NCBI GenBank assembly: GCA_016176505.1
Contig: JACOXB010000009.1
Span: forward strand, 1 to 33,799
From: Candidatus Colwelliibacteriota bacterium
Lineage (GTDB): Bacteria; Patescibacteriota; Minisyncoccia; UBA6257; Colwellbacteraceae
Length of the DNA stretch: 33,799 nucleotides
Direction: 5' to 3'
A model generated the notes under the pieces. The model was given only the letters and a program-made list of their open reading frames with translations, did no database searches and was not told the origin of the DNA. Both the position numbers and the translations under genes were made by a program. How positions within the stretch are numbered: position 1 is the stretch's first letter; each line of letters opens with the position of its first letter. This document shows positions 1-5,937 of this stretch, piece after piece.

Positions 1-834
1 CGCGGTCGGGTGATTAAAGATACTTGGTGGGATTGGCCAAAGATTATTAAAAAGCCAAGCCCGGATGTTTTTAAAAAAGAAATCAAGGGATTAAAGATTA
101 CTGACGTTAAGCGCCGGGGCAAGAATATCCTGATTTATTTAAGCCGAGATTACGTTCTTTTGATCCATCAAAAATTAACTGGTCATCTTTTAGTTGGAAA
201 GTGGCAGGTCAAGAAAGTAGCAGGTAGTAAGCATCAAGTAGTAAGCACGATTAAAGGTTTGCTCGAGGAGAGAGTTAATGATTATATTCGCTTCATTTTA
301 TATCTTGATAACGGCCAGATGGTGGGGCTATCTGATTTAAGAAGATTCGCTAAAGTTTTATTAGTTAAAAAAGACGAACTTAATAAACTGCCGGACATTG
401 CGCTTTTGGGGCCAGAGCCGCTTGATCCCAAATTCACCTTTGCCGAATTTAAAAAGCGCATTGGCGCGAGAAAGCGGCCGATTAAACAGGTTTTAATGGA
501 TCAAGCCGTTCTTGTCGGGATTGGCAATATTTATTCTGATGACATTCTCTGGCTCGCCAAAGTTCACCCCTTGCGGCGCGCCGGCGATTTGGGCGAAGCT
601 GAGCTCCGAAAAATTTGGCGAGCGACAAAAAGCGTTTTAAATAAGGCAATTAAACTTCGCGGCACCTCAACCGCTGACTATCGGGATACAGCTGGGAAAC
701 CGGGTAAGTATGGTCGGGAAATTTTAGCCTATCGTTTAACTGGCAAGCCTTGTCAGCGCTGTAAAACCCTGATTAAAAGATTAAGAGTCGGAGGCCGCTC
801 AGCCCATTTTTGCCCCAAGTGCCAGTCTATCTAA
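1..834 (+). CDS. mutM: formamidopyrimidine-DNA glycosylase (MutM/Fpg), 5' partial
   Basis: Base-excision repair enzyme that removes oxidised purines such as 8-oxoguanine and nicks the abasic site. The frame is open from base 1, and the usual N-terminus (Met-Pro-Glu-Leu-Pro-Glu, with the catalytic proline) is absent, so about 20 residues lie upstream of the window. The GTG at base 10 is therefore probably an internal valine, not the start. Visible family features are LLIHQKLTGHLLV (lysine region), SDLRRFAKVLL, the helix-two-turn-helix stretch VGIGNIYSDDILW, and a C-terminal zinc finger of the form CxxC-x16-CxxC (CQRC then CPKC) ending in the last six residues. A hairpin terminator follows directly. 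No co-transcribed neighbour is visible. The assignment to the Fpg/Nei family is firm, and the finger and order of motifs favour MutM. Confidence 0.93.
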   Translation, partial: RGRVIKDTWWDWPKIIKKPSPDVFKKEIKGLKITDVKRRGKNILIYLSRDYVLLIHQKLTGHLLVGKWQVKKVAGSKHQVVSTIKGLLEERVNDYIRFILYLDNGQMVGLSDLRRFAKVLLVKKDELNKLPDIALLGPEPLDPKFTFAEFKKRIGARKRPIKQVLMDQAVLVGIGNIYSDDILWLAKVHPLRRAGDLGEAELRKIWRATKSVLNKAIKLRGTSTADYRDTAGKPGKYGREILAYRLTGKPCQRCKTLIKRLRVGGRSAHFCPKCQSI

Positions 835-841
835 AAATGCG

Positions 842-864
842 AAGACCCGCTTTTGGCGGGTCTT
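842..864 (+). terminator. rho-independent terminator of mutM
   Basis: AAGACCCGC at 842-850 pairs with GCGGGTCTT at 856-864 around a TTTTG loop, and TTTC follows. It begins eight bases after the mutM stop codon. Confidence 0.8.
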
Positions 865-880
865 TCTTCAAAGAACTGCA

Positions 881-916
881 GGAGAGGCGGGCCGACTCCG
901 GTCGGCCCGCCTCTCC
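881..916 (-). terminator. 16-bp perfect hairpin ending the first GC-rich island
   Basis: Positions 881-896 and 901-916 are exact reverse complements around a TCCG loop. The hairpin sits five bases past the stop codon of the minus-strand ORF ending at 922. There is no uninterrupted T run on the minus side, so it may be a terminator, an RNA 3'-end stabiliser or both. Confidence 0.6.
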
Positions 917-921
917 GGTGG

Positions 922-1200
922 CTAGCGGTCGTCCTCCTCCTCGCTCTGGCGGAGTAGGGCGAGGTCGAACATCTCGTAGTCGTCGAGGACCTTCTCGGGT
1001 AGCTTACGCCGGTGGCGGGCCTCGGTGAGAGCGAGGCTCACGGCCGCGAGCGTCATCATCACGAAGAAGATCGCGCCGACGGCGTAGGCCCAGCGGGGCA
1101 GCGGCTGGAAGTAGCTCCAGCCGAAAGCCAGGGCCAGCGCCAGCATCACGACCACAATCCCCATGGCGATGTTGCGATCGAGCTTGTCCTCGTCGTTCAC
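922..1200 (-). CDS. small two-helix membrane protein
   Basis: This 92-residue protein has a short acidic N-terminus and two hydrophobic segments (about residues 12-30 and 37-58), followed by a basic patch (EARHRRK) and an acidic tail ending EEEDDR. I do not recognise a family. It starts with GTG preceded by GGAGGAGGTGACAC, a very strong ribosome site. The upstream 39-residue ORF ends inside its start codon (GTGA), so the two are probably translationally coupled. It is the last gene of a four-ORF minus-strand operon that is GC-richer than the flanking mutM and pyrG. The charge pattern suggests that both termini are cytoplasmic and that it is an accessory inner-membrane protein. No function can be given. 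Confidence 0.72.
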   Translation of the reverse strand: MNDEDKLDRNIAMGIVVVMLALALAFGWSYFQPLPRWAYAVGAIFFVMMTLAAVSLALTEARHRRKLPEKVLDDYEMFDLALLRQSEEEDDR

Positions 1201-1316
1201 CGTGTCACCTCCTCCTCCTCGTCGTCATCCTGGTGGAGCAGGTCATCTCGCTCCTCGTCGTCGAGGTCGTCCTCCTCGAGCTCGGCCTGGATCAGTTTCC
1301 AGTCCTTCTGCTCCAC
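1197..1316 (-). CDS. 39-residue highly acidic peptide
   Basis: The ORF starts with GTG (1314-1316) preceded by GAAGGAGGGGGAAGCT. It reads MEQKDWKLIQAELEEDD and continues with Asp/Glu-rich sequence to EEEEVTR. The stop codon overlaps the GTG of the next gene (GTGA at 1197-1200). Translation support comes from the strong ribosome site and the start/stop overlap. A low-complexity acidic tail could also arise by chance in GC-rich DNA full of GAG/GAC codons, so some doubt remains. There is no hydrophobic segment and I do not recognise a family. It would be a soluble acidic peptide made together with two or three small membrane or soluble proteins. Confidence 0.55.
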   Translation of the reverse strand: MEQKDWKLIQAELEEDDLDDEERDDLLHQDDDEEEEVTR

Positions 1317-1360
1317 AGCTTCCCCCTCCTTCAGATGGTTGCTCGCCGGGCGAGGACGCT

Positions 1361-1546
1361 CTACGTCTCCTGGATGTAGACGGTGAACTGCTTTCCACCA
1401 TCCTTGTTTCCAGTGACGATGACGAGCGCCGGCGCGCCCACCATGACGGATTTTCCGCTCGCCCTGATGGGGATGGTGACCACCCCCGATTCCGGCGGGA
1501 ACGCCGTCGCGATCCGGTCGCGGATCGTCTCCGCAGTCTCGATCAT
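1361..1546 (-). CDS. 61-residue small soluble protein
   Basis: The product begins MIETAETIRDRIATAFPPES and ends KQFTVYIQET, with alternating beta-like stretches (GVVTIPIRA, APALVIVTG) that suggest a small alpha-beta fold. I chose the ATG at 1546 because GAGGTGAAGGG lies just in front of it and because the upstream ORF stops inside it (ATGA, 1543-1546). A longer in-frame reading exists, but it runs through the better-supported 58-residue membrane ORF in another frame. No family is recognised. It is the second gene of the four-ORF minus-strand operon. Confidence 0.65.
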   Translation of the reverse strand: MIETAETIRDRIATAFPPESGVVTIPIRASGKSVMVGAPALVIVTGNKDGGKQFTVYIQET

Positions 1547-1719
1547 CCCTTCACCTCGGCTTCCGGTCGGCCGGTCACCCATCCGCCGATCGTTTGGGCA
1601 GACTTGGACACTATGTAGATAGTGCCCACGGCCAGCCCACAGAGGATCGCGATGCAGAGCGCGGTCCATAGAGCGATCGCCGTGATCCGCATCAGAAAGA
1701 AAAACCAATCCGGGACCAT
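1543..1719 (-). CDS. 58-residue single-pass membrane peptide
   Basis: The product begins MVPDWFFFLMRITAIAL and has one long hydrophobic helix (about residues 4-38) and a short polar tail ending RPEAEVKG. The start is preceded by GAGGAGGTGAAGAGAGGAG, giving two overlapping purine-rich ribosome sites. It is the first gene after the promoter at 1862-1890, with a structured leader in between, and it overlaps the next ORF by four bases (ATGA). Nothing identifies a biochemical function. Position, ribosome site and overlap make real expression likely. Confidence 0.65.
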   Translation of the reverse strand: MVPDWFFFLMRITAIALWTALCIAILCGLAVGTIYIVSKSAQTIGGWVTGRPEAEVKG

Positions 1720-1739
1720 CTCCTCTCTTCACCTCCTCT

Positions 1740-1824
1740 CGTGATTGCCGATCTAATTTAGGAACTAGGATTTAGGAACTTAGGAATTAGAGAACTCCGG
1801 CCCTAAATCACATCGGCAACCACG
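1740..1824 (-). promoter_or_regulatory. structured 5' leader of the first island operon
   Basis: CGTGATTGCCGAT at 1740-1752 pairs with ATCGGCAACCACG at 1812-1824 (13 bp, one G-U in the RNA). An inner arm continues with ATTTAGG at 1756-1762 against CCCTAAAT at 1801-1808, separated by a 3x3 internal loop. The apical part contains repeated TAGGAAC/TTAGGAAT units. The hairpin ends next to the ribosome site of the first ORF, so folding could modulate initiation. Control function is inference. Confidence 0.5.
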
Positions 1825-1861
1825 AAACTCCTTATTAATAAGCTTAAAGAACAACCCGTTA

Positions 1862-1890
1862 TCTATAGCATTTTCCAGTCAAAATGTCAA
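1862..1890 (-). promoter_or_regulatory. sigma70-type promoter for the first island operon
   Basis: On the minus strand, TTGACA (1885-1890) is followed by a 17-base spacer and TATAGA(T) (1862-1867). The same -35 and -10 sequences at the same spacing occur before the SPFH gene (22398-22426). Transcription would begin near 1855, giving a leader of about 135 nt. Confidence 0.75.
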
Positions 1891-1916
1891 TGTCATTTCT
1901 CCCAATAATAGATTGA

Positions 1917-2064
1917 GCCCAGCGGATTACTGTCGTAGGGAACATCCCGCAGGCCAAAGCCGGCTTGGTCTCCGACTCAAGTCGGAGCGGCTGGCCGAGG
2001 GGGAAGAAAGTTTTGCCGCTGGAGCAAAACTATTCTGGTTCCCATAGACAGCAAGCTGCTGGGC
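1917..2064 (+). ncRNA. conserved structured RNA element, copy 1
   Basis: This is an 18-position closing stem (1917-1934 with 2047-2064, two mismatches and one G-U) around several internal hairpins. They are a TCCGACT/AGTCGGA hairpin at 1971-1986, a GGCC/GGCC arm around it (1952-1995), and an 8-bp hairpin AGTTTTGC/GCAAAACT (2009-2016 with 2024-2031) with loop CGCTGGA. The minus strand of 5080-5247 carries the same layout with near-identical linkers but different, still complementary, stem sequences. It lies 25 bases before pyrG on the same strand. A possible pyrG promoter overlaps its 3' arm, so it may be a leader, a separate small RNA or a mobile hairpin. I recognise no known riboswitch or ribozyme in it. 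Confidence 0.7.
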
Positions 2065-2073
2065 GATTACACT
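2045..2073 (+). promoter_or_regulatory. possible pyrG promoter
   Basis: TAGACA (2045-2050), a 17-base spacer and TACACT (2068-2073) precede the pyrG ATG by 16 bases. The -35 lies inside the 3' arm of the structured element. The match is moderate and no ribosome site is visible before the ATG. Confidence 0.35.
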
Positions 2074-2089
2074 TAAGCCGTAGTTTTTA

Positions 2090-3700
2090 ATGAGGGATCC
2101 GAAGTATATTTTTGTGGTTGGCGGGGTAATGTCCGGAGTGGGCAAAGGAGTCGCCACCGCCAGCATCGGCCGGATCCTCAAAGCCCGCGGCTTTCGCGTC
2201 ACAAGCGTTAAAATTGATCCCTACGTAAACGTTGACGCCGGCACTATGAACCCCACCGAACACGGTGAGGTTTTTGTTTTGGATGACGGCACTGAATGCG
2301 ATCAGGACCTTGGTAATTACGAGCGCTTCTTGGATCGCGATTTAAGTAACGCCAATTATATGACCACCGGCAGTATTTACCTTTCGGTGATTAATCGTGA
2401 ACGGAGTTTGGGTTATGGCGGTGCTTGCGTTGAAGTTGTGCCCCACATTCCGCTTGAGGTGATTGCCCGAATCAATCGGGCGGTGAAACAAGACAAGGCG
2501 GAGATGGTGACAATCGAGATTGGCGGCACGGTTGGCGAATATCAAAACGTTTTGTTCCTTGAAGCCATCCGAATGCTGAAAATAAAACATCCAAAAGATG
2601 TATTACTTGTCCTTGTGAGCTATCTGCCGCTTCAGAATAAAGACAACGAATTAAAAACCAAACCGACTCAATATGCGGTTCGGACTCTTAACTCAGCCGG
2701 CCTCCAGCCTGACATTGTGATTGCTCGGGCGCCTTTAAGGCTTGATGGGAAAAGAAAAGCCAAGATTGCTTTTAACTGCGGCCTGGAAAAAGAGGACATT
2801 ATTTCCGCGCCTGACGTTTCAAGCATTTACGAAATTCCGGTTAATTTTGAAAAAGAAAAAATCAGCGAGCGGATCCTTCCAAAGTTCGGCTTGAAACCCC
2901 GAGCCAAAGATTTAGCGGATTTTCGGAGGCTGGTTACTCGAATCCGTGGTTCAAAAAAGCCGGTTAGAATCGGCATTGTTGGCAAGTACTTTGGAAGCGG
3001 CAGTTTTATGCTAGCCGATTCCTATATTTCCGTGATCGAAGCAATTAAGCATGCAGCTTATCACTTTAGGCGAGAGCCGGTGATCGAGTGGATTAATGCG
3101 GAAAAACTGGGCGATCTTAGTAAGTATCACGGCTTAATTGTGCCGGGCGGTTTTGGTAGTAGGGGCGTTGAGGGGAAAATTAAAGCCATCACTTATGCCC
3201 GGGAAAAGAAAGTGCCGTTTCTGGGGTTATGTTACGGCATGCAATTAGCGACAATTGAATACGCCCGTCATGTAGCGAAGCTCGCACGAGCCAACACCAC
3301 TGAAGTTAACTCGCGTACGCCCCATCCGGTAATTGATATTTTGCCTGAGCAAAAAGAAAAATTAGAAAAAGCTGATTATGGCGGCACTATGCGTCTCGGT
3401 GCTTGTCCGGCGATTCTTTCAAAAGGGACAATTGCTTACGGGGCTTACCAGGCGAACAAAATTTCCGAACGCCATCGCCACCGCTACGAAGTAAATCCAG
3501 AATATATTGCTAAGCTTGAAAAGAAAGGATTAATTTTCTCTGGCCGTTCACCCGATCACCGCCTGATGGAAATTATGGAACTGCCGCGGAAGATTCATCC
3601 CTTTTTTGTCGGCACCCAGTTCCATCCGGAATTGAAATCGCGACCCCTCTCGCCTCATCCACTTTTCCGAGAGTTTATCAAAGCAGCCATTAAAAAATAA
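2090..3700 (+). CDS. pyrG: CTP synthase
   Basis: Catalyses ATP-dependent amination of UTP to CTP with glutamine as nitrogen donor, the last step of de novo pyrimidine nucleotide synthesis, in the cytoplasm. The 536-residue length is normal for the family. The N-terminal synthetase domain carries the P-loop GGVMSGVGKG (residues 11-20) and DPYVNVDAGTMNPTEHGEV. The C-terminal class I glutamine amidotransferase domain carries the oxyanion region PGGFGSRGVEGK, the nucleophile Cys381 in GLCYGMQ (many homologs have GICLGMQ), and His512-Pro-Glu514 in GTQFHPE. The ATG at 2090 gives the canonical N-terminus and has no Shine-Dalgarno. The gene stands alone, preceded by the structured element at 1917-2064 and followed by two perfect palindromes. 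Confidence 0.96.
   Translation: MRDPKYIFVVGGVMSGVGKGVATASIGRILKARGFRVTSVKIDPYVNVDAGTMNPTEHGEVFVLDDGTECDQDLGNYERFLDRDLSNANYMTTGSIYLSVINRERSLGYGGACVEVVPHIPLEVIARINRAVKQDKAEMVTIEIGGTVGEYQNVLFLEAIRMLKIKHPKDVLLVLVSYLPLQNKDNELKTKPTQYAVRTLNSAGLQPDIVIARAPLRLDGKRKAKIAFNCGLEKEDIISAPDVSSIYEIPVNFEKEKISERILPKFGLKPRAKDLADFRRLVTRIRGSKKPVRIGIVGKYFGSGSFMLADSYISVIEAIKHAAYHFRREPVIEWINAEKLGDLSKYHGLIVPGGFGSRGVEGKIKAITYAREKKVPFLGLCYGMQLATIEYARHVAKLARANTTEVNSRTPHPVIDILPEQKEKLEKADYGGTMRLGACPAILSKGTIAYGAYQANKISERHRHRYEVNPEYIAKLEKKGLIFSGRSPDHRLMEIMELPRKIHPFFVGTQFHPELKSRPLSPHPLFREFIKAAIKK
2595..2680 (+). other. coding region note: no secondary features inside pyrG
   Basis: This stretch is ordinary pyrG coding sequence (around residues 169-197). 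No regulatory or repeat signal was seen in it; the entry only records that it was examined. Confidence 0.3.
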
Positions 3701-3701
3701 C

Positions 3702-3741
3702 CTACTAAAGCTTTTCTGCGATCGCAGAAAAGCTTTAGTAG
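3702..3741. terminator. 40-bp perfect palindrome after pyrG
   Basis: The arms at 3702-3721 and 3722-3741 are exact reverse complements with no spacer and contain CTACTAAAGCTTTTCTGCG. It starts two bases after the pyrG stop codon. There is no T tract, so it may act as an RNA 3' end or bidirectional barrier rather than a classical terminator. Confidence 0.55.
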
Positions 3742-3742
3742 A

Positions 3743-3780
3743 ATGAAAATCGCTCCGAAAATTTTCGGAGCGATTTTCAT
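3743..3780. terminator. 38-bp perfect palindrome between convergent genes
   Basis: The arms at 3743-3761 and 3762-3780 are exact reverse complements (ATGAAAATCGCTCCGAAAA and its complement). It abuts the stop codon of the convergent minus-strand gene at 3781 and its outer arms are A/T-rich on either strand. Probably a bidirectional terminator. Confidence 0.65.
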
Positions 3781-4131
3781 TTACGGGTCAAGGGCGAAGG
3801 CTGCGTTGTAAATCGCGAGCCTTACCGATAGTTCTTGAACCAGGTCAGCTAAATCAGCTTCAACTTCGTCTCTTTCCGCATCAGTGTCAGCCTCGGCGTA
3901 AGCTTCAGAAATTGCTTCAAGCTCAGCTTGGAATCCGGCTAACTCCTCGGCTAGTTCGGCCTTAATCTCGGCCGAGGTCATGGTGCTCGCATTAGCCAAC
4001 AACTCTTCATTCGTAAGGGCGGCTTTAGCTTGGCTCGCAAGGTACCCGAGATAGCCAGCGGCAACTAAGAGAGCAGTAAAAACAACGGCTCCGAGCGGGA
4101 AAGAAAGACTAGCTACACGAATCTTCATCAT
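3781..4131 (-). CDS. secreted or membrane-anchored alpha-helical protein
   Basis: This 116-residue protein starts MMKIRVASLSFPLG, followed by a hydrophobic helix (about residues 12-31) resembling an uncleaved signal or anchor and ending near LASQAKA. The rest is an acidic Ala/Glu-rich stretch with heptad-like spacing (EIKAELAEELAGFQAELEA) that suggests a coiled coil outside the membrane. Two adjacent ATG codons (4131 and 4128) could serve as the start. Purine-rich GAGAGAAAAAG lies upstream but is not a classical ribosome site. The gene is divergent from the holA-like gene and convergent with pyrG. I recognise no family, and a structural envelope role would be a guess. Confidence 0.65.
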   Translation of the reverse strand: MMKIRVASLSFPLGAVVFTALLVAAGYLGYLASQAKAALTNEELLANASTMTSAEIKAELAEELAGFQAELEAISEAYAEADTDAERDEVEADLADLVQELSVRLAIYNAAFALDP

Positions 4132-4218
4132 CTTTTTCTCTCGATTCTTCTCTTTACGACCTTTACAAAGCTCCTGAAATTGATGACGTGGGAATCGATT
4201 GGGGCTTACCCCCTGGCC

Positions 4219-4244
4219 TGTCTACCAGCTAGGCAGGCTATAAT
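4219..4244 (+). promoter_or_regulatory. holA -10 box with adjacent hairpin
   Basis: TATAAT at 4239-4244 lies eight bases before the ATG at 4253, which implies a leaderless or nearly leaderless transcript. CCTG/CAGG arms (around 4218-4237) form a short hairpin over the expected -35 area, where no good -35 hexamer is visible. Confidence 0.55.
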
Positions 4245-4252
4245 AGATAGGC

Positions 4253-5077
4253 ATGATTATCCTGCTCTATGGCCTGGATTCCTATCGGCGCCTGAAAAAG
4301 TTAGCCGAGATTACCGAAGCCTATCGTTCTAAATACACCGGTCTTTCTCACGAGAGATTTGATTTGGCCGAAGAAGGGTCTTTCCCTAAATTTCTTGATT
4401 TTGTCACTAGTCGCTCGATGTTTGACCCGGTGAAATTAGTGGTGCTTGATAATATCATCGCAAGCGATGCGCCGAATGAGTTAAAAGAAATTTTAAAAAC
4501 CTACGCCGAAATAAAAGACACAACCGTTGTTGTTAATTCGGAGACGAAACCGCCGGTTAAGTTTAAATTTTTGTTTGAAGAGCCGGTTCAGGTCCAGGAA
4601 TTTCCAGCGCCGAAAGAAGAGGGCCTTGATAGCTTTATTAAAAAAACTGCGAGCGCTCACGAGCTAAAACTTGATGAGGCAACCGTGGCCCACTTGGCTG
4701 CTGCTTTTGGCAGCGATACTTGGGCTTTGGCGACCGAGATTGAGCGCTTGGCTTTGGCTTCGAATGGTGCCGGCACTCCAACTAAAACCAAAGATTTAAT
4801 TGAGAAGAAACCAACTCGGGAATATTATCCCTTAATTAATTCGGTTAAGTGGGGCCGGAGCCGCAAAGAAAGGCTAGTGGCTCTGGAACGGATTTTGTCC
4901 GAGCGGCGGGATGAGCCAGCCCGGGTTTTTAATACTTTAGCTTATCGCTTGAAAGATGAAAAAGAAGCCAAGCTTTTTGCTGACTATGACGTGGCGGTAA
5001 AGTCAGGCAAACTTGAATACGAAGAAATTCTCCTCGACCTCGCCCTTGGTCCAGATTACTTCGAGTTAGGATTTTAG
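4253..5077 (+). CDS. holA: DNA polymerase III delta subunit-like protein
   Basis: Predicted clamp-loader delta subunit that opens the beta sliding clamp during replication. The 274 residues are shorter than typical delta (about 330-340), as is common in reduced genomes. The N-terminus MIILLYGLDSYRRLKKL matches the family opening (a degenerate P-loop region with Tyr-Gly-x-Asp-Ser/Glu), followed by FDLAEEGSFPKFLDFVTSRSMFDPVKLVVLDN, the usual strand and S/MF motif. The middle segment (LDSFIKKTASAHELKLDEATVAHLAAAFGSDTWALATEIERLAL) matches the helical domain that precedes the C-terminal collar. The start is set by TATAAT eight bases upstream. Its stop lies three bases from the end of the minus-strand structured element at 5080-5247. 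Sequence conservation is low, so confidence is moderate to high. Confidence 0.8.
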   Translation: MIILLYGLDSYRRLKKLAEITEAYRSKYTGLSHERFDLAEEGSFPKFLDFVTSRSMFDPVKLVVLDNIIASDAPNELKEILKTYAEIKDTTVVVNSETKPPVKFKFLFEEPVQVQEFPAPKEEGLDSFIKKTASAHELKLDEATVAHLAAAFGSDTWALATEIERLALASNGAGTPTKTKDLIEKKPTREYYPLINSVKWGRSRKERLVALERILSERRDEPARVFNTLAYRLKDEKEAKLFADYDVAVKSGKLEYEEILLDLALGPDYFELGF

Positions 5078-5079
5078 GG

Positions 5080-5247
5080 CGCCCGCCAACTTATTGCCTA
5101 TCGGGACCAGAATAATCCGGCTCCAGCGGCCGGATTTTCTTCTCCCTCGGCCTGCTCGCTCCGACTTAAGTCGGACACCAAGCCGAGCTAGGCCTGCGGG
5201 ATGTCCCGTACGGCAGCAAGTTAGTGTAGGCAGTAAGTTGGTGGGCG
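5080..5247 (-). ncRNA. conserved structured RNA element, copy 2
   Basis: Read on the minus strand, 5227-5247 pairs with 5080-5100 (21 positions, two mismatches) to close the element. Inside are a palindromic TCCGACTTAAGTCGGA hairpin at 5160-5175, an arm GCCTAGCTC/GAGCAGGC, and an 8-bp hairpin (5129-5136 with 5114-5121) with loop CGCTGGA. Linkers such as ACATCCCGCAGGCC and GCCGCTGGAGC are shared with copy 1 at 1917-2064, while the closing stem and apical stem differ and still pair. It begins five bases after the rpsT stop codon, on the same strand, so it may form the 3' untranslated region of rpsT mRNA. On the plus strand, the 5114-5136 hairpin followed by TTTCTT could also terminate holA. Confidence 0.7.
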
Positions 5248-5251
5248 TCGC

Positions 5252-5512
5252 CTAGCTCCTAGCTCCTAATCTCGCGGCTTTGGCTTTCAAGCGACTGGCT
5301 TTGTTTTTGGCAATCGCGCCGGTTTTCGCCGCCTTATCCAAAGCTTTATAAACCAAACTTAATTTTTGAGAAGCTACTTCGGCGCTTCCCTCACCAAGGA
5401 CCGTTTTATATTCTTTGGTCGTGGTCCTAATTTGTTTTTTCCGCGCCAGATTTCGCGCTCGGTTGGTTATATTTTGGCGCAAAGCCTTTTTAGCTGATTT
5501 AGTGTTTGGCAT
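5252..5512 (-). CDS. rpsT: 30S ribosomal protein S20
   Basis: Primary 16S rRNA-binding protein of the small subunit. The 86-residue, very basic product starts MPNTKSAKKALRQNITNRAR, the standard S20 opening, and ends with a Lys/Ala-rich helix (KNKASRLKAKAARL). I chose the ATG at 5512; a longer in-frame start at 5551 would add a non-homologous N-terminus. There is no Shine-Dalgarno. A TATACT box (5551-5556 on the minus strand) lies about 38 bases upstream, next to the terminator of the GC-rich island. The last codons contain the direct repeat AGGAGCTAGGAGCTAG, which overlaps the stop. Confidence 0.92.
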   Translation of the reverse strand: MPNTKSAKKALRQNITNRARNLARKKQIRTTTKEYKTVLGEGSAEVASQKLSLVYKALDKAAKTGAIAKNKASRLKAKAARLGARS

Positions 5513-5566
5513 AGACTTGGATATTTTCTCTAATAATCTCGAATAACGCAAGTATAAAAATAGTTT

Positions 5567-5593
5567 GGGGGAGGGCGCGGAGCACCCTCCCCC
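5567..5593 (-). terminator. rho-independent terminator of the second GC-rich island
   Basis: GGGGGAGGG (5567-5575) pairs with CCCTCCCCC (5585-5593) around a 9-base loop. On the minus strand it is followed by AAACTATTTTTATA. It lies downstream of the 37-residue ORF. Confidence 0.85.
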
Positions 5594-5610
5594 ACTGTGC
5601 CCGCCGCGAT

Positions 5611-5724
5611 CTATGTGAACCTGATCACGGTGAACATGATGATCACGAGCGCGGCTGCCATCGCGAGGGCCAGCCAGCCTAGGGGACCAAGGCTGTCGAG
5701 GTCTGAAAGATCACGACGAGCCAT
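5611..5724 (-). CDS. 37-residue single-pass membrane peptide
   Basis: The product begins MARRDLSDLDSLGPLGWLAL and has one hydrophobic helix (about residues 15-35) ending in TVIRFT. The Arg-rich N-terminus predicts that it stays cytoplasmic. The start is preceded by GAGGAGGGAGCG, a strong ribosome site. It is the last of four ORFs of the second island operon and begins ten bases after the previous stop, with the terminator just downstream. I do not recognise it. Its layout (ribosome site, spacing, terminator) supports expression. Confidence 0.6.
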   Translation of the reverse strand: MARRDLSDLDSLGPLGWLALAMAAALVIIMFTVIRFT

Positions 5725-5734
5725 CGCTCCCTCC

Positions 5735-5872
5735 TCAGCTGTAGCGGAGGCCGCGGCCGCGCCTACCGCGACGACGGTCCCGGTAAGCCTTCCGCCGGCG
5801 CTCCTTCTCGCCGAACGGGTTCTCGACCGGTTGCCCGTTGCCGTTTTTCCGCTTGTTATTCTTCTTACCCAC
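5735..5872 (-). CDS. 45-residue Arg/Lys-rich basic peptide
   Basis: The product starts MGKKNNKRKNGNGQPVENPF and ends in an Arg/Gly cluster (RRRGRRGRGLRYS). The GTG start at 5872 is preceded by AGGAGGGGATCT with good spacing. Such composition is typical of nucleic-acid-binding tails or ribosome-associated peptides, but no family is recognised and GC-rich DNA can produce Arg-rich reading frames by chance. In its favour are the strong ribosome site and its place in the row of minus-strand ORFs between the 64-residue and 37-residue ORFs. Confidence 0.5.
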   Translation of the reverse strand: MGKKNNKRKNGNGQPVENPFGEKERRRKAYRDRRRGRRGRGLRYS

Positions 5873-5937
5873 AGATCCCCTCCTACTGGGGCTACCGACT
5901 ACCGCCTTGCGCTTGCCGGGCGCGTCTCTCCTCCTCC

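Noticed and set aside
810-1618. Several plus-strand ORFs across the first island
   Set aside because: They are Arg/Ser/Pro-rich frames opposite well-supported minus-strand genes, with no ribosome sites.
1361-1732. A 123-residue minus-strand reading as one gene
   Set aside because: Its first half runs through the 58-residue membrane ORF in a different frame. The ATG at 1546 has a ribosome site and an ATGA overlap.
1941-2031. Twister-sister ribozyme resemblance (CCCGCAGGCC and GCCGCTGG)
   Set aside because: The shared words are short, and the surrounding helices and loops do not match that ribozyme; CGCTGGA sits in a loop here rather than a stem.
2595-2680. A possible regulatory or repeat signal inside pyrG
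   Set aside because: Nothing beyond ordinary coding sequence is visible; the matching low-confidence feature entry only records that it was examined and can be ignored.
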